Origin: Desulfobacterales bacterium
Lineage (GTDB): Bacteria > Desulfobacterota > Desulfobacteria > Desulfobacterales > Desulfosalsimonadaceae
Direction: 5' to 3'
Assembly (NCBI GenBank): GCA_034520365.1
Contig: JAXHNP010000007.1
Span: 310,001 to 374,000 of the forward strand
Length of the DNA stretch: 64,000 nt
In this document: positions 52,602-61,102 of the stretch, in pieces
Position numbering within the stretch: the first letter of the stretch is position 1
How the letters are laid out: each line of letters starts with the position of its first letter
Notes under the pieces: model-generated
Database searches by the model: none
Seen by the model: the letters and a program-made list of their open reading frames with translations, nothing else
What the model was told of the DNA's origin: nothing
Translations under genes and position numbers: made by a program

Positions 52602-53078
52602 ATGAAAATTATCAGCCAAATCGCCGCCATCATCTGTATTGCGGCCATTACCGGATTCGGCGTCAATGCCGTACGCGAAAGCGGCATCATGGTGTACTGC
52701 CAATGGGAACCCGAATCCCAGGCGGATGCGGCAACGAGCGATCCGATGCGGATTTCCCTGGAAAAAGCGGCAAGGCTTTATAAACAGGATGAGGCCGTGT
52801 TCATCGACGCCCGGCCGGAATCCGCCTACCAGTCCGGGCATATCAGAGGGGCGCGCAATCTCCCCTGGGCCCGCGCGGAAGAAATGTGTTTTGAAATTTT
52901 TCAGGACATCCCAATGGATACGCCCGTTATCACCTATTGTGACGGAGAAGCCTGTGAGCTTTCCGATTTTCTCGCTGAATTTCTAAAAGAACTGGGCTAT
53001 ACAAAAGCCAGATCCCTGCACAACGGGTGGTCCCGCTGGCAGGAGAAAGGCCTGCCCCAGGCATACCCCGAAGGATGA
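52602..53078 (+). CDS. Membrane-anchored or exported rhodanese-like protein
   Basis: About 158 residues. An N-terminal hydrophobic helix (IISQIAAIICIAAITGFGVN) suggests an anchor or signal. The rhodanese domain has FIDARPESAYQSGHIRGARN and the loop YCDGEACELSDF with the candidate catalytic Cys. ATGs at 52572 and 52590 are possible, but the predicted transcript start near 52564 and a GGA seven bases before 52602 favour the latter. It begins a three-gene run with a cation-efflux protein and a MauE-like protein, and may handle sulfane sulfur or a redox partner outside the cytoplasm. Confidence 0.8.
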   Translation: MKIISQIAAIICIAAITGFGVNAVRESGIMVYCQWEPESQADAATSDPMRISLEKAARLYKQDEAVFIDARPESAYQSGHIRGARNLPWARAEEMCFEIFQDIPMDTPVITYCDGEACELSDFLAEFLKELGYTKARSLHNGWSRWQEKGLPQAYPEG

Positions 53079-53089
53079 GAAAATAACTT

Positions 53090-54076
53090 ATGACAGAAAC
53101 GCATCATCACGCCCACCAGTCAGCCGGGGATACACGGGGCGGGCGGCTTTTGATCACGCTGGCCATTAATTTTATTATTCCGCTGGCCCAGATCATCGGC
53201 GGCCTCTATGCCAACAGCATGGCCCTGATCTCGGACGCTGTGCATAATTTCAGCGATTTCGTGGCCATCCTGATCTCCTATATCGCCTATCTGATCGGCC
53301 GAAAGGGGGTTTCCGAACGGCACACCTTCGGATTCCAGCGGGCTGAAATCATCGGCGCCCTCCTGAATGTCATCATTCTGACATGTGCGGTGGTGTTTAT
53401 TGTTTACGGCGCCATCCATCGGCTTTTTAATCCGGCGGCGGTTTCCGGTTCCATCGTAATCATACTGGCGGGTGTCGGCATTGTCGGTAACGGCATTTCC
53501 GCCTGGGTGCTTCACGGGGATGCCAGCCACAACTTAAATGTCCGGGGCGCGTTTCTTCATATGCTGGGGGATTTTCTGACCTCCGTGGTGGTGCTCGCAA
53601 ACGGCGTCGTGCTTTTATTTAAGCCCTGGTACTGGTTAGATCCCCTGCTATCGCTCCTTATCGCGGCCTTTATCCTGAAAAATGCCTGGAGTGTCCTCAA
53701 GGAATCCGTGGCCATTCTCATGAATGCCGTGCCCAAGGAACTGGACCTTTCAAAGGTTCAGGAATTTCTGGAAAACCGTCCGGACATCCGATCGGCCCAT
53801 TATCTGCATGCCTGGCCGTTGGGCAGCTGCGGCATTGCCTTTACCTGCCATATCACCGTTGATGATCAAATGATCAGTGAAACCGAAAGCCTTGCGGAAA
53901 AACTCCGTCATGAGCTATACGATCAATTCGGGATCGACCATCCGATCTTCCAGTTTGAAACCACCGTGTGCGGCAATGCCACCATGCTCTGCGAGATGTC
54001 AGATGCGGAAGCTCCCCGGCGAAAAGACGAAAGCCGCCGCCCGATCGGAGAAAGGCCCCTTTCATGCCAAACTTGA
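53090..54076 (+). CDS. Cation diffusion facilitator (CzcD-type) transporter
   Basis: A 328-residue CDF protein with six predicted membrane helices. The N-terminal His-rich ETHHHAHQ is a metal-binding lead. The transport-site motif in helix II is SDAVHNFSD and that in helix V is LHMLGDFLTS, giving the H/D metal site typical of zinc exporters. The C-terminal cytoplasmic domain begins near 205 and ends with a Cys-containing TTVCGNATMLCEM. It exports divalent cations such as Zn2+. The end overlaps the next gene by 74 bases. Confidence 0.9.
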   Translation: MTETHHHAHQSAGDTRGGRLLITLAINFIIPLAQIIGGLYANSMALISDAVHNFSDFVAILISYIAYLIGRKGVSERHTFGFQRAEIIGALLNVIILTCAVVFIVYGAIHRLFNPAAVSGSIVIILAGVGIVGNGISAWVLHGDASHNLNVRGAFLHMLGDFLTSVVVLANGVVLLFKPWYWLDPLLSLLIAAFILKNAWSVLKESVAILMNAVPKELDLSKVQEFLENRPDIRSAHYLHAWPLGSCGIAFTCHITVDDQMISETESLAEKLRHELYDQFGIDHPIFQFETTVCGNATMLCEMSDAEAPRRKDESRRPIGERPLSCQT

Positions 54077-54515
54077 TCGCTGGCTGTTTGTCGGCTTGCG
54101 GCTCCTTGTCGGCGGCGTTTTTATCTACGCGGCCATCCCCAAAATTTTTGATCCGGGGGCGTTTGCCGAAACCGTCTTCAACTATCAGATCCTGCCGGAC
54201 ATTCTGGTGAATCCGGTGGCCATCGTCCTGCCATGGCTGGAATTATTTACCGGGGCATTTATCATCCTGGGGATCTGGTTAGAAGGCGCGCTGATTATCT
54301 ATAATCTGCTGATGATCGCCTTTATCAGCGCCCTTGTCTTCAACACGGCCCGGGGCCTGGATATCTACTGCGGCTGCTTTTTGCAGAAGCCGGATGATAT
54401 CATCAATACCGGGACCATAATCCGGGACGGCCTGATTTTCATTCCCTCTCTCTATCTTCTCTTCCGCGTTTTTACCCGTTCAGACGCTCCGGCAGAGGGC
54501 CGGGATCTTCGATAA
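54003..54515 (+). CDS. MauE/DoxX-like membrane protein
   Basis: About 170 residues with four membrane helices (LRLLVGGVFIYAAIPKIFDP, LPWLELFTGAFIILGIW, IYNLLMIAFISALVFNTARG, IFIPSLYLLFRVF). DIYCGCF contains the paired Cys of MauE-like proteins, implicated in disulfide or thiol redox in the membrane. ATG 54003 lies inside the CDF gene; no start fits after the CDF stop without losing the first helix. A role in thiol redox with the rhodanese is inferred from context. Confidence 0.8.
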   Translation: MRKLPGEKTKAAARSEKGPFHAKLDRWLFVGLRLLVGGVFIYAAIPKIFDPGAFAETVFNYQILPDILVNPVAIVLPWLELFTGAFIILGIWLEGALIIYNLLMIAFISALVFNTARGLDIYCGCFLQKPDDIINTGTIIRDGLIFIPSLYLLFRVFTRSDAPAEGRDLR

Positions 54516-54561
54516 TTATTTCTCAAAGCTTCGCCCCTTTTCTGCGTGGGGCCATAAAAAA

Positions 54562-54597
54562 AGCCCTGACAGCCAAAAACAAATGGCCGTCAGGGCT
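54562..54597 (+). terminator. Terminator-like hairpin after the MauE-like gene
   Basis: AGCCCTGACAGCC pairs with GGCCGTCAGGGCT (12 of 13), 47 bases after the stop, with A-rich sequence before and AT-rich after. Could act in both directions. Confidence 0.65.
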
Positions 54598-54845
54598 ATA
54601 TATATATAAACCCGCAATTTAAGCAGGCGGGATCCTATAATTTTAAGGGACCATTTAATAAAAAAAAGCCGATCGGATGTCAAGGAAAATTTTGGATAAA
54701 GGAAAGCAGATCCAGAACTTTTATATCAGGAGTGCACTGTGATAATTGATTCTTCTTGGCCTTATGCATCGGCAGCAACCGCCTCTTTCATCTTGTCTAA
54801 ATCGTCGAGTTCCATTTTATTTTTGGCATCTTTCGGATTTATCGG
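54598..54845. other. Intergenic stretch with a possible 17-codon ORF
   Basis: Nothing firm is seen. On the minus strand a small ATG ORF (54815-54762, MELDDLDKMKEAVAADA) lies in the same frame as, and just after, the stop of the 54846-56000 gene. It may be read-through tail sequence that was once part of that gene. Confidence 0.3.
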
Positions 54846-56000
54846 TTAATTGTCCTTCCAAATACCGGCCTTTACCAGACGTCGAATTAACGCCTTGCGC
54901 CGACGGTGATGGACCATAAACTCCTTTAATTCCGCCTGAAACTGCTGCTTGTTTGCGTAAAGGGCATAGGCTTCGGAAAGATCGACAAGCGCGCGGCAGG
55001 CCTCATCATAGGCAAGACCCGACCCGCGGGCGACCTTCACATCAACCGCCTGCCAAGCCTTGGAAAAATCTTTGGACAGGTCTTTAAGGTAAGCCTCCCG
55101 TTCTTCACGACGCTTCATTTCCCGCCGCTGTCGGGCGCGCTTTTGTTTTTCCAGTCGAATTTGTCGGGCCTTTTCGGCATTTTCCCGTAATTTTCCAATC
55201 GTACGCAAAGGCACACCCGTCTTGCCGGACTGAAGGTTTCGCTGCCATTTTGCGAAACGGTTTTTAATCGATCTTTCGGCCTGCTGCCCTTTGCCTTTCA
55301 GAAGCATTCTCAGGATTGACCTTACTTCATTGCTGGGCAGGTCATCGATCCATTGGTCCATCTCCTTTTCCGAAGGGTCCTCGCTTTGCGCAGCCGGGCT
55401 GTCCATACCGGCACCTGCCAGCAGGTCCGGATCGACCTCCAGAAATTCCGCCACAGCTTGCTGGGCTGGTGTCAAATCTCCCAGACCAGCAATGGACAAC
55501 GGTTCCGTCACATCGTCATCCATCATTCCCCCGGTTACGGCGGCCAGCCATCCGATATAAAGGCTGCGGATATCTCCCCGCAGCAACTCATCCCGCACCT
55601 GAGCCAAGCGCGGCATCCAGCCGCGGCCGTCTTCCATGTCGAAGCGATCATAATTCTCCGACTCTTCCAGACGCCACTCAACCACCCAGTGGGTTTTGTT
55701 GGCCTTGAAATCCAAGACATAAGGTACGGCCATGGCTTTTGCTGTTTCCTGAGGCAATGCTTCGATGGGCAATCGTACCATGAAAACCGCCATCCGCCAG
55801 TTGGCCACATAGATGTGGGCATCGAAATAGCGCCGTATCAACTTATCCGGATCGCCCTTGAAATCCCCCCAGTTGTATTCGTTGGTAAAGCTGACCGGCG
55901 TGATCGCCGCCCGGCTCGAAATGACGCGCAGCTCGGCTATCTCTTTTTCTGTCAGCGGCCGGTCAATGGCCAGAAACTCATAATACTGGTATTCGCTCAT
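54846..56000 (-). CDS. Conserved hypothetical protein, highly charged
   Basis: A 384-residue protein starting MSEYQYYEFLAIDRPLTEKE, a conserved opening I recall from uncharacterised proteins. An N-terminal globular domain runs to about 170 (YNWGDFKGDPDKLIRRYFDA). A disordered middle is at 175-225, and a long Arg/Lys/Glu-rich helical region spans about 255-320. No signal peptide or catalytic motif. Relatives often sit near SWIM zinc-finger proteins; none is here. In-frame codons continue after the stop (PINPKDAKNKMELDDLDKMK), hinting at a shortened C-terminus. Confidence 0.75.
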   Translation of the reverse strand: MSEYQYYEFLAIDRPLTEKEIAELRVISSRAAITPVSFTNEYNWGDFKGDPDKLIRRYFDAHIYVANWRMAVFMVRLPIEALPQETAKAMAVPYVLDFKANKTHWVVEWRLEESENYDRFDMEDGRGWMPRLAQVRDELLRGDIRSLYIGWLAAVTGGMMDDDVTEPLSIAGLGDLTPAQQAVAEFLEVDPDLLAGAGMDSPAAQSEDPSEKEMDQWIDDLPSNEVRSILRMLLKGKGQQAERSIKNRFAKWQRNLQSGKTGVPLRTIGKLRENAEKARQIRLEKQKRARQRREMKRREEREAYLKDLSKDFSKAWQAVDVKVARGSGLAYDEACRALVDLSEAYALYANKQQFQAELKEFMVHHRRRKALIRRLVKAGIWKDN

Positions 56001-56130
56001 GTTTCCATATTCTCAAATCTATTTTTAAACCAACTCATCGGATTATATTTTTTCATGTCAAGACGTTTCTCCCGAATCAAATGCTAATAAGGCGGAATGA
56101 GGCCGCCTTATTTTCGCCCTATTTATCGCC

Positions 56131-56319
56131 CTATTCCTCTTCATATCTCACCAGCGACCAGGTTGCGCCTCTCCCGTGACCGGAAGAAGATAACAGACCC
56201 AGTTTTTTTAAATGTAAGAGTTCTTCACGAAGCCTCCGATCGGAAGGTGCGTTAGCGATTCTTGTTCGAATCTCGCGTAGGGTGCTCAAGGGAAAGGCTT
56301 GTCCTAATAAGTTCTGATC
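56131..56319 (-). pseudogene. Remnant of a winged-helix C-terminal domain
   Basis: An open stretch of 62 codons from just after a TGA (56322-56320) to TAG at 56133-56131. It reads TLREIRTRIANAPSDRRLRE, LLHLKKLGLLSSSGHGRGAT and WSLVRYEEE. This has the shape of the winged-helix end of Fic-type or RecG-like regulatory proteins. No start codon or upstream domain remains, so it is probably a decayed gene end lying between the tRNA-Asn terminator and the 56000 gene. Confidence 0.5.
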
Positions 56320-56371
56320 TCATGACGCAGCCTCCCTTTAATTCTTGGGTACCCCGTTGGGAAGCTCCAAT

Positions 56372-56401
56372 TAAAAAAGCCCTGCCTAAATTAGACAGGG
56401 C
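56372..56401 (-). terminator. Rho-independent terminator of tRNA-Asn
   Basis: On the minus strand GCCCTGTCT/AGGCAGGGC (8 of 9 paired, loop AATTT) followed by TTTTTT, 12 bases after the tRNA CCA end. Confidence 0.8.
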
Positions 56402-56412
56402 CTTCTATATTT

Positions 56413-56488
56413 TGGCTCCCCAGCGCGGATTCGAACCACGGACGCGGTGGTTAACAGCCACCTGCTCTGCCTGCTGAGCTACTGGGGA
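56413..56488 (-). tRNA. tRNA-Asn (anticodon GTT)
   Basis: A 76-base cloverleaf with encoded CCA. Acceptor 5' TCCCCAG pairs with 3' CTGGGGA, the D arm is GCTCAGCAGGCAGAGC, and the anticodon stem-loop GGTGGCTGTTAACCACC gives GTT. The T arm GTGGTTCGAATCC is standard. TTGACA on the minus strand (56540-56535) may be its -35 box. It lies 88 bases downstream of aspS, whose product looks non-discriminating and would load this tRNA with Asp. Confidence 0.95.
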
Positions 56489-56576
56489 ATATGTGTTAAG
56501 TTAAAAATGCCTTTTAACTGTTTGTGGGATTTTTTGTCAAGAAAAATTTGAGGGCTCCGCCAAAAGTCCTTTCTTT

Positions 56577-58358
56577 CTAATCCAGACTCACCTTTAGGCC
56601 CAGTTCATCAAGCTGCGCCTGGCTGGCATCCGAGGGGGCATTGGTCAATAAACAGGACCCCTTCTGAGTCTTGGGGAAGGCAATGACCTCGCGGATCGAG
56701 GTGGCGCCGCACAAAATGGTCACCAGCCGGTCAAAGCCGAAGGCGATGCCCCCGTGGGGCGGGGCGCCCGCATCCAGGGCGGAGAGGAGGAAGCCGAATT
56801 TCTCGGTGTATTCCGATTCATCCATGCCGAGTGCTTCCATGACCTTGACCTGCAGATCCTTTTGATGGATACGGATGCTTCCCCCGCCGATTTCCGAGCC
56901 GTTTAGCACCAGATCATAGGCACGGGAGCGAACCTGTGTGGGATCGCTTTCAAGCTTGCCGTAATCTTCCTCCACCGGCGAGGTGAAGGGATGATGCATG
57001 GCCTGGTAGCGTTTTTCCGCTTCATCGTATTCCAGCATGGGAAAATGCGTGATCCAGACGAATTCATACGCCTGCTCATCAATCAGCCCCAGTTTTTTGG
57101 CCAAATGGTTTCGCAGATGGCCCAGGGATTCATTGACGATTTTGGCCTGGTCCGCCCCGAAAAACACCAGATCCCCGGGCTCCATGTTGATGCGTTCAGC
57201 CATCTGCCGGCGCTCGTCATCGGTGAAAAATTTGGTAATGGGCGACTGCCATTCGTCTCCCTTGACCTTGACGTAGGCCAGCCCCTTGGCCCGGTAAACC
57301 TTTACGAACTCGGTCAGATCATCGATTTCCTTGCGGGTAAAGGTCCCGCCCCCTTTTACATTCAAGGCCTTTACCATGCCGCCTTTTTTGACGGCATCGG
57401 CAAACACCTTAAAGCCGGAGCCCGCGACAATATCTGATATATCGACCAGTTCCAGGCCGAAGCGCAGATCCGGCTTGTCCAGCCCGTACCGGTCCAGAGC
57501 TTCCGCATAGGTCATCCGGTGAAAGGGAAGTTCCGGCCGCTTTCCCAGAACCGCCTCAAAAATGGCGGCCATCATGCCTTCAGACAACTGCATCACATCC
57601 TCTTCCCCCACAAAGGACATCTCCATGTCGATCTGGGTGAACTCGGGCTGCCGGTCCGCCCGCAGATCCTCGTCCCGGAAGCAGCGGACGATTTGATAAT
57701 ACCGGTCATAGCCGGAAATCATAAGCAGCTGTTTAAATAACTGGGGCGACTGGGGCAGGGCATAAAAACTGCCCGGGTGGAGCCGGCTCGGCACCAGAAA
57801 GTCCCGTGCCCCTTCAGGCGTACTCCGGGTGAGTACCGGGGTTTCAATATCTAAAAATCCCGCATCGTTTAAAAAATTCCTTGCCGCTGCGGCCGCCTTG
57901 TGCCGCATCATGAGATTTTTCTGCAGCCTGGGCCGGCGCAGGTCAATATGACGGCTCTGCAGGCGCACGCTCTCAGAGGCATCGATATTATCCTCGACCA
58001 TAAACGGCGGGGTCTGGGCCTTATTCAAAATTTTTAACTCATGGACAATCACCTCAATCGCGCCGGTTTTAAGATCCGGATTGGCCATCCCCTCGGGCCT
58101 TGCCTCAACCGTGCCGCGGACGCCCAGCACATATTCATTTCTCAAGTCATGGGCCTTTTCATGCGCCGCGAACTCGCGCTCCGGATTGAAAACAATCTGG
58201 GTGATCCCCTCGCGATCCCGCAAATCAATAAAAATGACCCCGCCATGGTCCCTTCTTCGCTGAACCCAGCCCATCAGAACCACTTCGCTGCCAATATCTT
58301 CAGCGCCAAGCTGATTACAGTGGTGCGTCCGTCGCATATCGCCCAGCTTATCAGTCAC
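56577..58358 (-). CDS. aspS: Aspartyl-tRNA synthetase, apparently non-discriminating (Asp/Asn)
   Basis: A 593-residue bacterial class II synthetase. An OB-fold anticodon domain is at 1-115, motif 2 at [20 protein letters not shown], a GAD insert at about 290-430 and motif 3 at [15 protein letters not shown]. The anticodon domain has H38 ([11 protein letters not shown]) and G82, residues associated with non-discriminating AspRS that also form Asp-tRNA(Asn) for GatCAB amidation; discriminating enzymes usually have Leu at the H38 position. The start is GTG at 58358 after AGGAGA. Operon with hisS. Confidence 0.92.
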   Translation of the reverse strand: MTDKLGDMRRTHHCNQLGAEDIGSEVVLMGWVQRRRDHGGVIFIDLRDREGITQIVFNPEREFAAHEKAHDLRNEYVLGVRGTVEARPEGMANPDLKTGAIEVIVHELKILNKAQTPPFMVEDNIDASESVRLQSRHIDLRRPRLQKNLMMRHKAAAAARNFLNDAGFLDIETPVLTRSTPEGARDFLVPSRLHPGSFYALPQSPQLFKQLLMISGYDRYYQIVRCFRDEDLRADRQPEFTQIDMEMSFVGEEDVMQLSEGMMAAIFEAVLGKRPELPFHRMTYAEALDRYGLDKPDLRFGLELVDISDIVAGSGFKVFADAVKKGGMVKALNVKGGGTFTRKEIDDLTEFVKVYRAKGLAYVKVKGDEWQSPITKFFTDDERRQMAERINMEPGDLVFFGADQAKIVNESLGHLRNHLAKKLGLIDEQAYEFVWITHFPMLEYDEAEKRYQAMHHPFTSPVEEDYGKLESDPTQVRSRAYDLVLNGSEIGGGSIRIHQKDLQVKVMEALGMDESEYTEKFGFLLSALDAGAPPHGGIAFGFDRLVTILCGATSIREVIAFPKTQKGSCLLTNAPSDASQAQLDELGLKVSLD

Positions 58359-58377
58359 GCGACTTCTCCTTTATTTA

Positions 58378-58401
58378 TTAGGTGTTAGGTATTAGGTGTT
58401 A
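58378..58401. repeat. Family C GTTAGG repeat at the hisS end
   Basis: TTAGGTGTTAGGTATTAGGTG. On the minus strand it encodes the last residues (LTPNT) and stop of hisS. Confidence 0.55.
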
Positions 58402-59647
58402 AAACAGATAATATGCCGGATAAAATTCCGCTGATCCCGATTTCGGTCTGCTCTTTGCTCCGCATATTCCGTAAAACAACGCGGCCCTGTTTAAGCTCCT
58501 GATCCCCGACCATAAGCACATATCCGGCGCTCATGCGGTTGGCCCGCTTCATCAGGGCTTTCAGGCTCCGATCCGAAAAATCGATCTCGGTTTTAATGCC
58601 CTCGCGCCCGAGTTCGCACGACCACTCAAATGCCTTTTCCTGCGCCGCCGCCCCCATGGCTGCGATAAAGATATCCGGCGGGAGCTCGGAGACGGATGTC
58701 TTGCTCAAGACCAGATCCACCAGCCGATCCAGGCCAATGGCAAAGCCAATGGCCGGCTGGCCCGGCCCGCCCAGGACCTCAACGAGATGATCGTACCGGC
58801 CGCCGCCGGCCACCGCATTCTGGGCCCCCAGCTCAGCGGTCTGTATTTCAAAGGCGGTACGCGTATAGTAATCCAGACCCCGGACCAATCGGGGGGCAAG
58901 CACATAGGGAACCGCCATTTGGTCAAGTGCCGCCTTTACGGTATCAAAATGTCGGGCGCAATCATCGCACAGGTAATCGGTAATGGCCGGGGCATTTTCC
59001 ACCACCGCCCGGCATCCCGGCACTTTGCAGTCCAGCACGCGTAAGGGGTTGGTATCTTTTCGCCGCAGGCAGTCGCTGCACAGGGCTTCGCTGCTGGCGG
59101 TGAGCATTTCAGAGAGCGCCTGTTTGAATGCCGGCCGGCAGGCAGGGCATCCCAGGGAATTCAAGTGGACTTCCAGACCCGTAATATGAATGCGCTGGAA
59201 AAACACCGTCAGCATATAAATCAGCTGCGCATCGATATAGGGCGCCTCAATGCCGAACACCTCGGCGTTTATCTGATAAAATTGACGGTACCGCCCCTTT
59301 TGCGGCCGCTCCTTGCGAAACATCGGGCCGATCGTATAAAGCTTTTGGATGGGATCCCTGGCATACATCCGCTGCTGGATGTAGGCGCGCACCACCGAGG
59401 CGGTGGCTTCGGGCCGCAGGGTGAGGAGTTCGCCCTTGCTTGACGGAAAGGTATACATCTCCTTTTCCACAATATCGGTGTGCTCGCCGATACTGCGCTG
59501 GAAAAGCTCCGTCTTTTCAAGAATCGGCACCCGTATCTGCCGGAAGCCGAAGGCTTCAAAAAGCATGATCGCGGTTTCCTCGATATGCTTCCACAGCTCG
59601 ACTTCGCTTGGCAGAATATCTTTAAAGCCTCGAATTAACTGAATCAT
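58385..59647 (-). CDS. hisS: Histidyl-tRNA synthetase
   Basis: A 420-residue class II synthetase. Motif 1 is near 10-40, motif 2 is MFRKERPQKGRYRQFYQINAE, and the His-specific LVRGLDYYTRTAFE and AVAGGGRYDHLVEVLGG are complete. The C-terminal anticodon domain starts near 325. Between them lies a zinc-ribbon-like CPACRPAF ... CSDCLRRKD ... CDDCARHF insertion, seen in many bacterial HisRS. The very end (LTPNT) is encoded by a GTTAGG repeat. The promoter is probably near the TATAAT on the minus strand at 59728-59723. Confidence 0.93.
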   Translation of the reverse strand: MIQLIRGFKDILPSEVELWKHIEETAIMLFEAFGFRQIRVPILEKTELFQRSIGEHTDIVEKEMYTFPSSKGELLTLRPEATASVVRAYIQQRMYARDPIQKLYTIGPMFRKERPQKGRYRQFYQINAEVFGIEAPYIDAQLIYMLTVFFQRIHITGLEVHLNSLGCPACRPAFKQALSEMLTASSEALCSDCLRRKDTNPLRVLDCKVPGCRAVVENAPAITDYLCDDCARHFDTVKAALDQMAVPYVLAPRLVRGLDYYTRTAFEIQTAELGAQNAVAGGGRYDHLVEVLGGPGQPAIGFAIGLDRLVDLVLSKTSVSELPPDIFIAAMGAAAQEKAFEWSCELGREGIKTEIDFSDRSLKALMKRANRMSAGYVLMVGDQELKQGRVVLRNMRSKEQTEIGISGILSGILSVLTPNT

Positions 59648-59760
59648 AACTGCTTGCCGGTCAATCCGCCATGCGTATTTCGGATTGCAAAAAAAATTAA
59701 TCTTTATTAATATTTAACCTAAATTATAGTTTCGGGCAGCCCTTTGAATAAGTATAATCT

Positions 59761-59905
59761 CAATGTCATTAACTTTAGCCTTCCGCCGCTGTCATTTCGA
59801 GGAACGACAGTGACGAGAAATCTAAAAAAATCATGAAATTATAAGATTTCTCGCTGGCGCTCGAAATGACAACCGAGCCGATTTTCAATCTTAAGTTAAT
59901 GGCAT
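59761..59905. mobile_element. Family B2 element with 12-bp flanking repeats
   Basis: A 145-base element from CAATGTCATTAACTTTAG to the inverse end TTAAGTTAATGGCAT around the CTGTCATTTCGAGGAACGAC palindrome. Perfect direct repeats TAAGTATAATCT at 59749-59760 and 59906-59917. Best-preserved copy of family B2. Confidence 0.72.
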
Positions 59906-59969
59906 TAAGTATAATCTGGCATTTATATTTAAATATTTTATTTGGGTCAATATATATTCCGGGTTCCGC

Positions 59970-60122
59970 CACGATGAATTTGTTCTGGCGAGAAACCCCA
60001 TAACCATGGGGTCTCTCGCATGTGAGGTCGGCACGGTGGCCGACCCTACAAAATATCGGCACAGCCCGCGTAGGGCGGGCCACCGTGCCCGCCTGAAAAA
60101 TAGATAGAACAAATTTACCGTG
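59970..60122. mobile_element. Full-length family A miniature element, inverse orientation
   Basis: A 153-base element from CACGATGAATTTGTTCTGGC to GAACAAATTTACCGTG, with the AACCCCATAACCATGGGGT hairpin at the left and the two GC hairpins following. Perfect direct repeats CGGGTTCCGC at 59960-59969 and 60123-60132. Inserted 46 bases upstream of panB. Confidence 0.87.
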
Positions 60123-60178
60123 CGGGTTCCGCCCCATGGATTAACATCCGGAAATGTTTTCTAAAAAGGAGTTTTCTT

Positions 60179-60970
60179 ATGACTTCCGCGATTACTATCC
60201 AAACGCTTTTTGAAATGAAGCAGAAAAATGAAAAAATCGCTGAACTGACCGCCTATGATCATCCGTTTGCCAAAATGGCCGATGAGGCGGGCATCCATAT
60301 CATACTGGTCGGAGATTCCCTGGGCAACGTGATTCAGGGTGAACCCCATACCCTGGGGGTCACCATGGATGAAATGGTCTATCACACCCGGCTTGTGAGC
60401 CGGGCGGCGGAAACGGCCCTTGTGGTGGCGGATATGCCGTTTATGTCTTATCAGATCTCAACCAAAGATGCCATCGCCAATGCCGGCCGGTTTTTAAAGG
60501 AAACCGGCGCGGCTGCGGTCAAACTGGAAGGCGGGGCCTCGGTCAGCCATATAATTCGCGCCCTTACAGAAGCAGGCATTCCGGTTCAGGCCCATATCGG
60601 CCTTTTGCCCCAATCCGTTCACCAAATGGGCGGATACCGGGTCCAGCGGGACGAAGACCGGCTGCTGGCCGATGCCGGAGAAGTCGAGGCGGCGGGAGCT
60701 TTTTCCGTGGTCCTGGAAGGAATTCCGGCGGCCATCTCGGCCAAAATCACCGGGAATTTGAATATTCCGACCATCGGTATCGGCGCCGGCCCGGACTGTG
60801 ACGGACAGGTCCTTGTGATGCATGACCTTCTGGGCATCCGGACCGGGCGGCTGCCCAAATTCGTCAAGCAGTATGCCAATCTGAGGGAATCGGCCATTTC
60901 CGGAATCCAGGCCTATGTGCGGGAAGTTCAGGAAGGCAGTTTTCCCTCGGACACGCATTCATACAAATGA
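60179..60970 (+). CDS. panB: 3-methyl-2-oxobutanoate hydroxymethyltransferase
   Basis: A 263-residue TIM-barrel enzyme of pantothenate synthesis that makes ketopantoate from ketoisovalerate and methylene-THF. Signatures include [49 protein letters not shown]-type ([19 protein letters not shown]) and [23 protein letters not shown] precedes the ATG. It stands without panC or panD; a PanP-like decarboxylase at the window start could supply beta-alanine. A family A element lies in its leader. Confidence 0.93.
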   Translation: MTSAITIQTLFEMKQKNEKIAELTAYDHPFAKMADEAGIHIILVGDSLGNVIQGEPHTLGVTMDEMVYHTRLVSRAAETALVVADMPFMSYQISTKDAIANAGRFLKETGAAAVKLEGGASVSHIIRALTEAGIPVQAHIGLLPQSVHQMGGYRVQRDEDRLLADAGEVEAAGAFSVVLEGIPAAISAKITGNLNIPTIGIGAGPDCDGQVLVMHDLLGIRTGRLPKFVKQYANLRESAISGIQAYVREVQEGSFPSDTHSYK

Positions 60971-60980
60971 TCCCGATTTT

Positions 60981-61026
60981 GTTTTTCGCAGGACCCGAGG
61001 CCCAAGCAGCAGGACCTGCGAAAAAC
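60981..61026 (+). terminator. Terminator-like hairpin after panB
   Basis: GTTTTTCGCAGG (60981-60992) and CCTGCGAAAAAC (61015-61026) pair perfectly over 12 bases, with T and A runs, ten bases past the panB stop. Probably bidirectional. Confidence 0.7.
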
Positions 61027-61102
61027 AATCAAACAGAATATCGGCAAAAGCCTTAACCGACAAATCTCCGGAACACGCCGGGAAAAAAAGCGGGACCCAT
61101 TC

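Noticed and set aside
56255-56285. GTTCGAATC-like motif resembling a tRNA T-arm
   Set aside because: No acceptor or anticodon stems around it; the true tRNA-Asn is at 56413-56488.
4616-60122. Dispersed family A repeats as a possible CRISPR array
   Set aside because: Copies are scattered between genes, of variable length and without regular spacers or cas genes.
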